Below are positions 63,761 to 64,000 of a DNA stretch of 64,000 nt, piece by piece. How positions within the stretch are numbered: the first letter of the stretch is position 1; each line of letters opens with the position of its first letter. This DNA is from Oegoconia quadripuncta (Eukaryota > Arthropoda > Insecta > Lepidoptera > Autostichidae). The stretch is from NCBI GenBank assembly GCA_949316235.1, contig OX438741.1:18849124-18913123 (forward strand), in the 5' to 3' direction. The notes beneath the pieces were generated by a model. It was given only the letters and a program-made list of their open reading frames with translations, searched no databases and was not told where the DNA came from. Both the position numbers and the translations under genes were made by a program.

Positions 63761-64000
63761 TTTTATTTTCTCCTCTAGGAGAAGGCAAAGGGATCTAGCC
63801 CATAACAGCCACGTCTTATTTATCTTATTTCTTCAGTTTGTAAGTCAGTCTCAGTCAAGTAATTCGTCGTATACTTGGCGTATACAGAGTCTAGTCACGG
63901 TCAAGTCATTCTTCAGTATAGTGGCAGAATGCTTTACAAAAGATTTTGGCGTCTTCTTGTGGGAACCCGAAAGCTCCGTTACGCACTTTAATTTACACTT
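63758..64000 (-). repeat. Family Y repeat, cut by the window end
   Basis: Reverse of 39300-39480: CTCCTCTAGGAGAAGGCAAA, the 63869-63885 GTATAC inverted repeat, GGAACCCGAAAGCTCCGTTA. It continues past the window. Confidence 0.75.

Overview
The window looks like AT-rich nuclear DNA from an insect, most probably a moth or butterfly. I infer this from the repeat content: tRNA-headed SINEs, non-LTR retrotransposon tails of lepidopteran type, short mariner-like elements and a Helitron-like family whose end reads like ..gcgggcggaaagctagt. I see no bacterial gene organisation, no rRNA and no genuine tRNA gene. No host protein-coding gene can be supported with confidence. Almost everything recognisable is mobile DNA, much of it nested.

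Working family names, defined by comparing copies inside the window. SINE-A is tRNA-like, about 330 bp, with 19 copies or fragments. SINE-B is tRNA-like, about 220 bp, with 12 copies in two subfamilies. SINE-C is tRNA-like, about 310 bp. LINE-F and LINE-K are related 3' ends sharing a C-terminal WxxLPxxVFPxxYxLGxFKxR motif. LINE-D is an RTE-like C-terminus. LINE-N1, N2 and N3 are LINE C-termini with GRGRPR-type motifs. LINE-E, L and M are 3' UTR families. J is Helitron-like. H is a mariner-like MITE. P is a PIF/Harbinger-like MITE. Families I, X, Y, G and Z are other interspersed repeats.

Layout. 1-9 kb holds a P MITE, the first SINEs and a CA microsatellite. 9-20 kb holds an H MITE, an 8-bp-unit microsatellite growing out of a SINE-B, and a hAT-like MITE inside a SINE-A (17.2-18.3 kb). 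20.5-23.0 kb is the most interesting locus: a 2.5-kb element with near-identical terminal inverted repeats, seven copies of a 10-bp subterminal motif, a probable 5' non-coding exon, an intron carrying a SINE-B, and a 203-codon lysine-rich coiled-coil ORF. 24-30 kb is LINE tails, foldback MITEs and SINEs. 30.8-33.7 kb is a three-level nest: a J element split by a 5'-truncated LINE-F, itself split by a younger LINE that still has a reverse transcriptase frame without stops. 35.9-38.0 kb holds an H MITE and a 1,040-bp TA-flanked element with about 282-bp inverted repeats and a frame-shifted transposase remnant. 39-64 kb continues with family Y, a second P MITE, many SINEs and LINE tails, and two more H MITEs.

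How the parts relate. SINE-A ends in a tail clearly homologous to the 3' ends of LINE-K and, over a shorter core, LINE-F. It was therefore probably mobilised by that LINE group, while its head supplies pol III A and B boxes. The insertion order can be read from target duplications in several nests. All family assignments come from motif recognition and hand alignment, without database searches.
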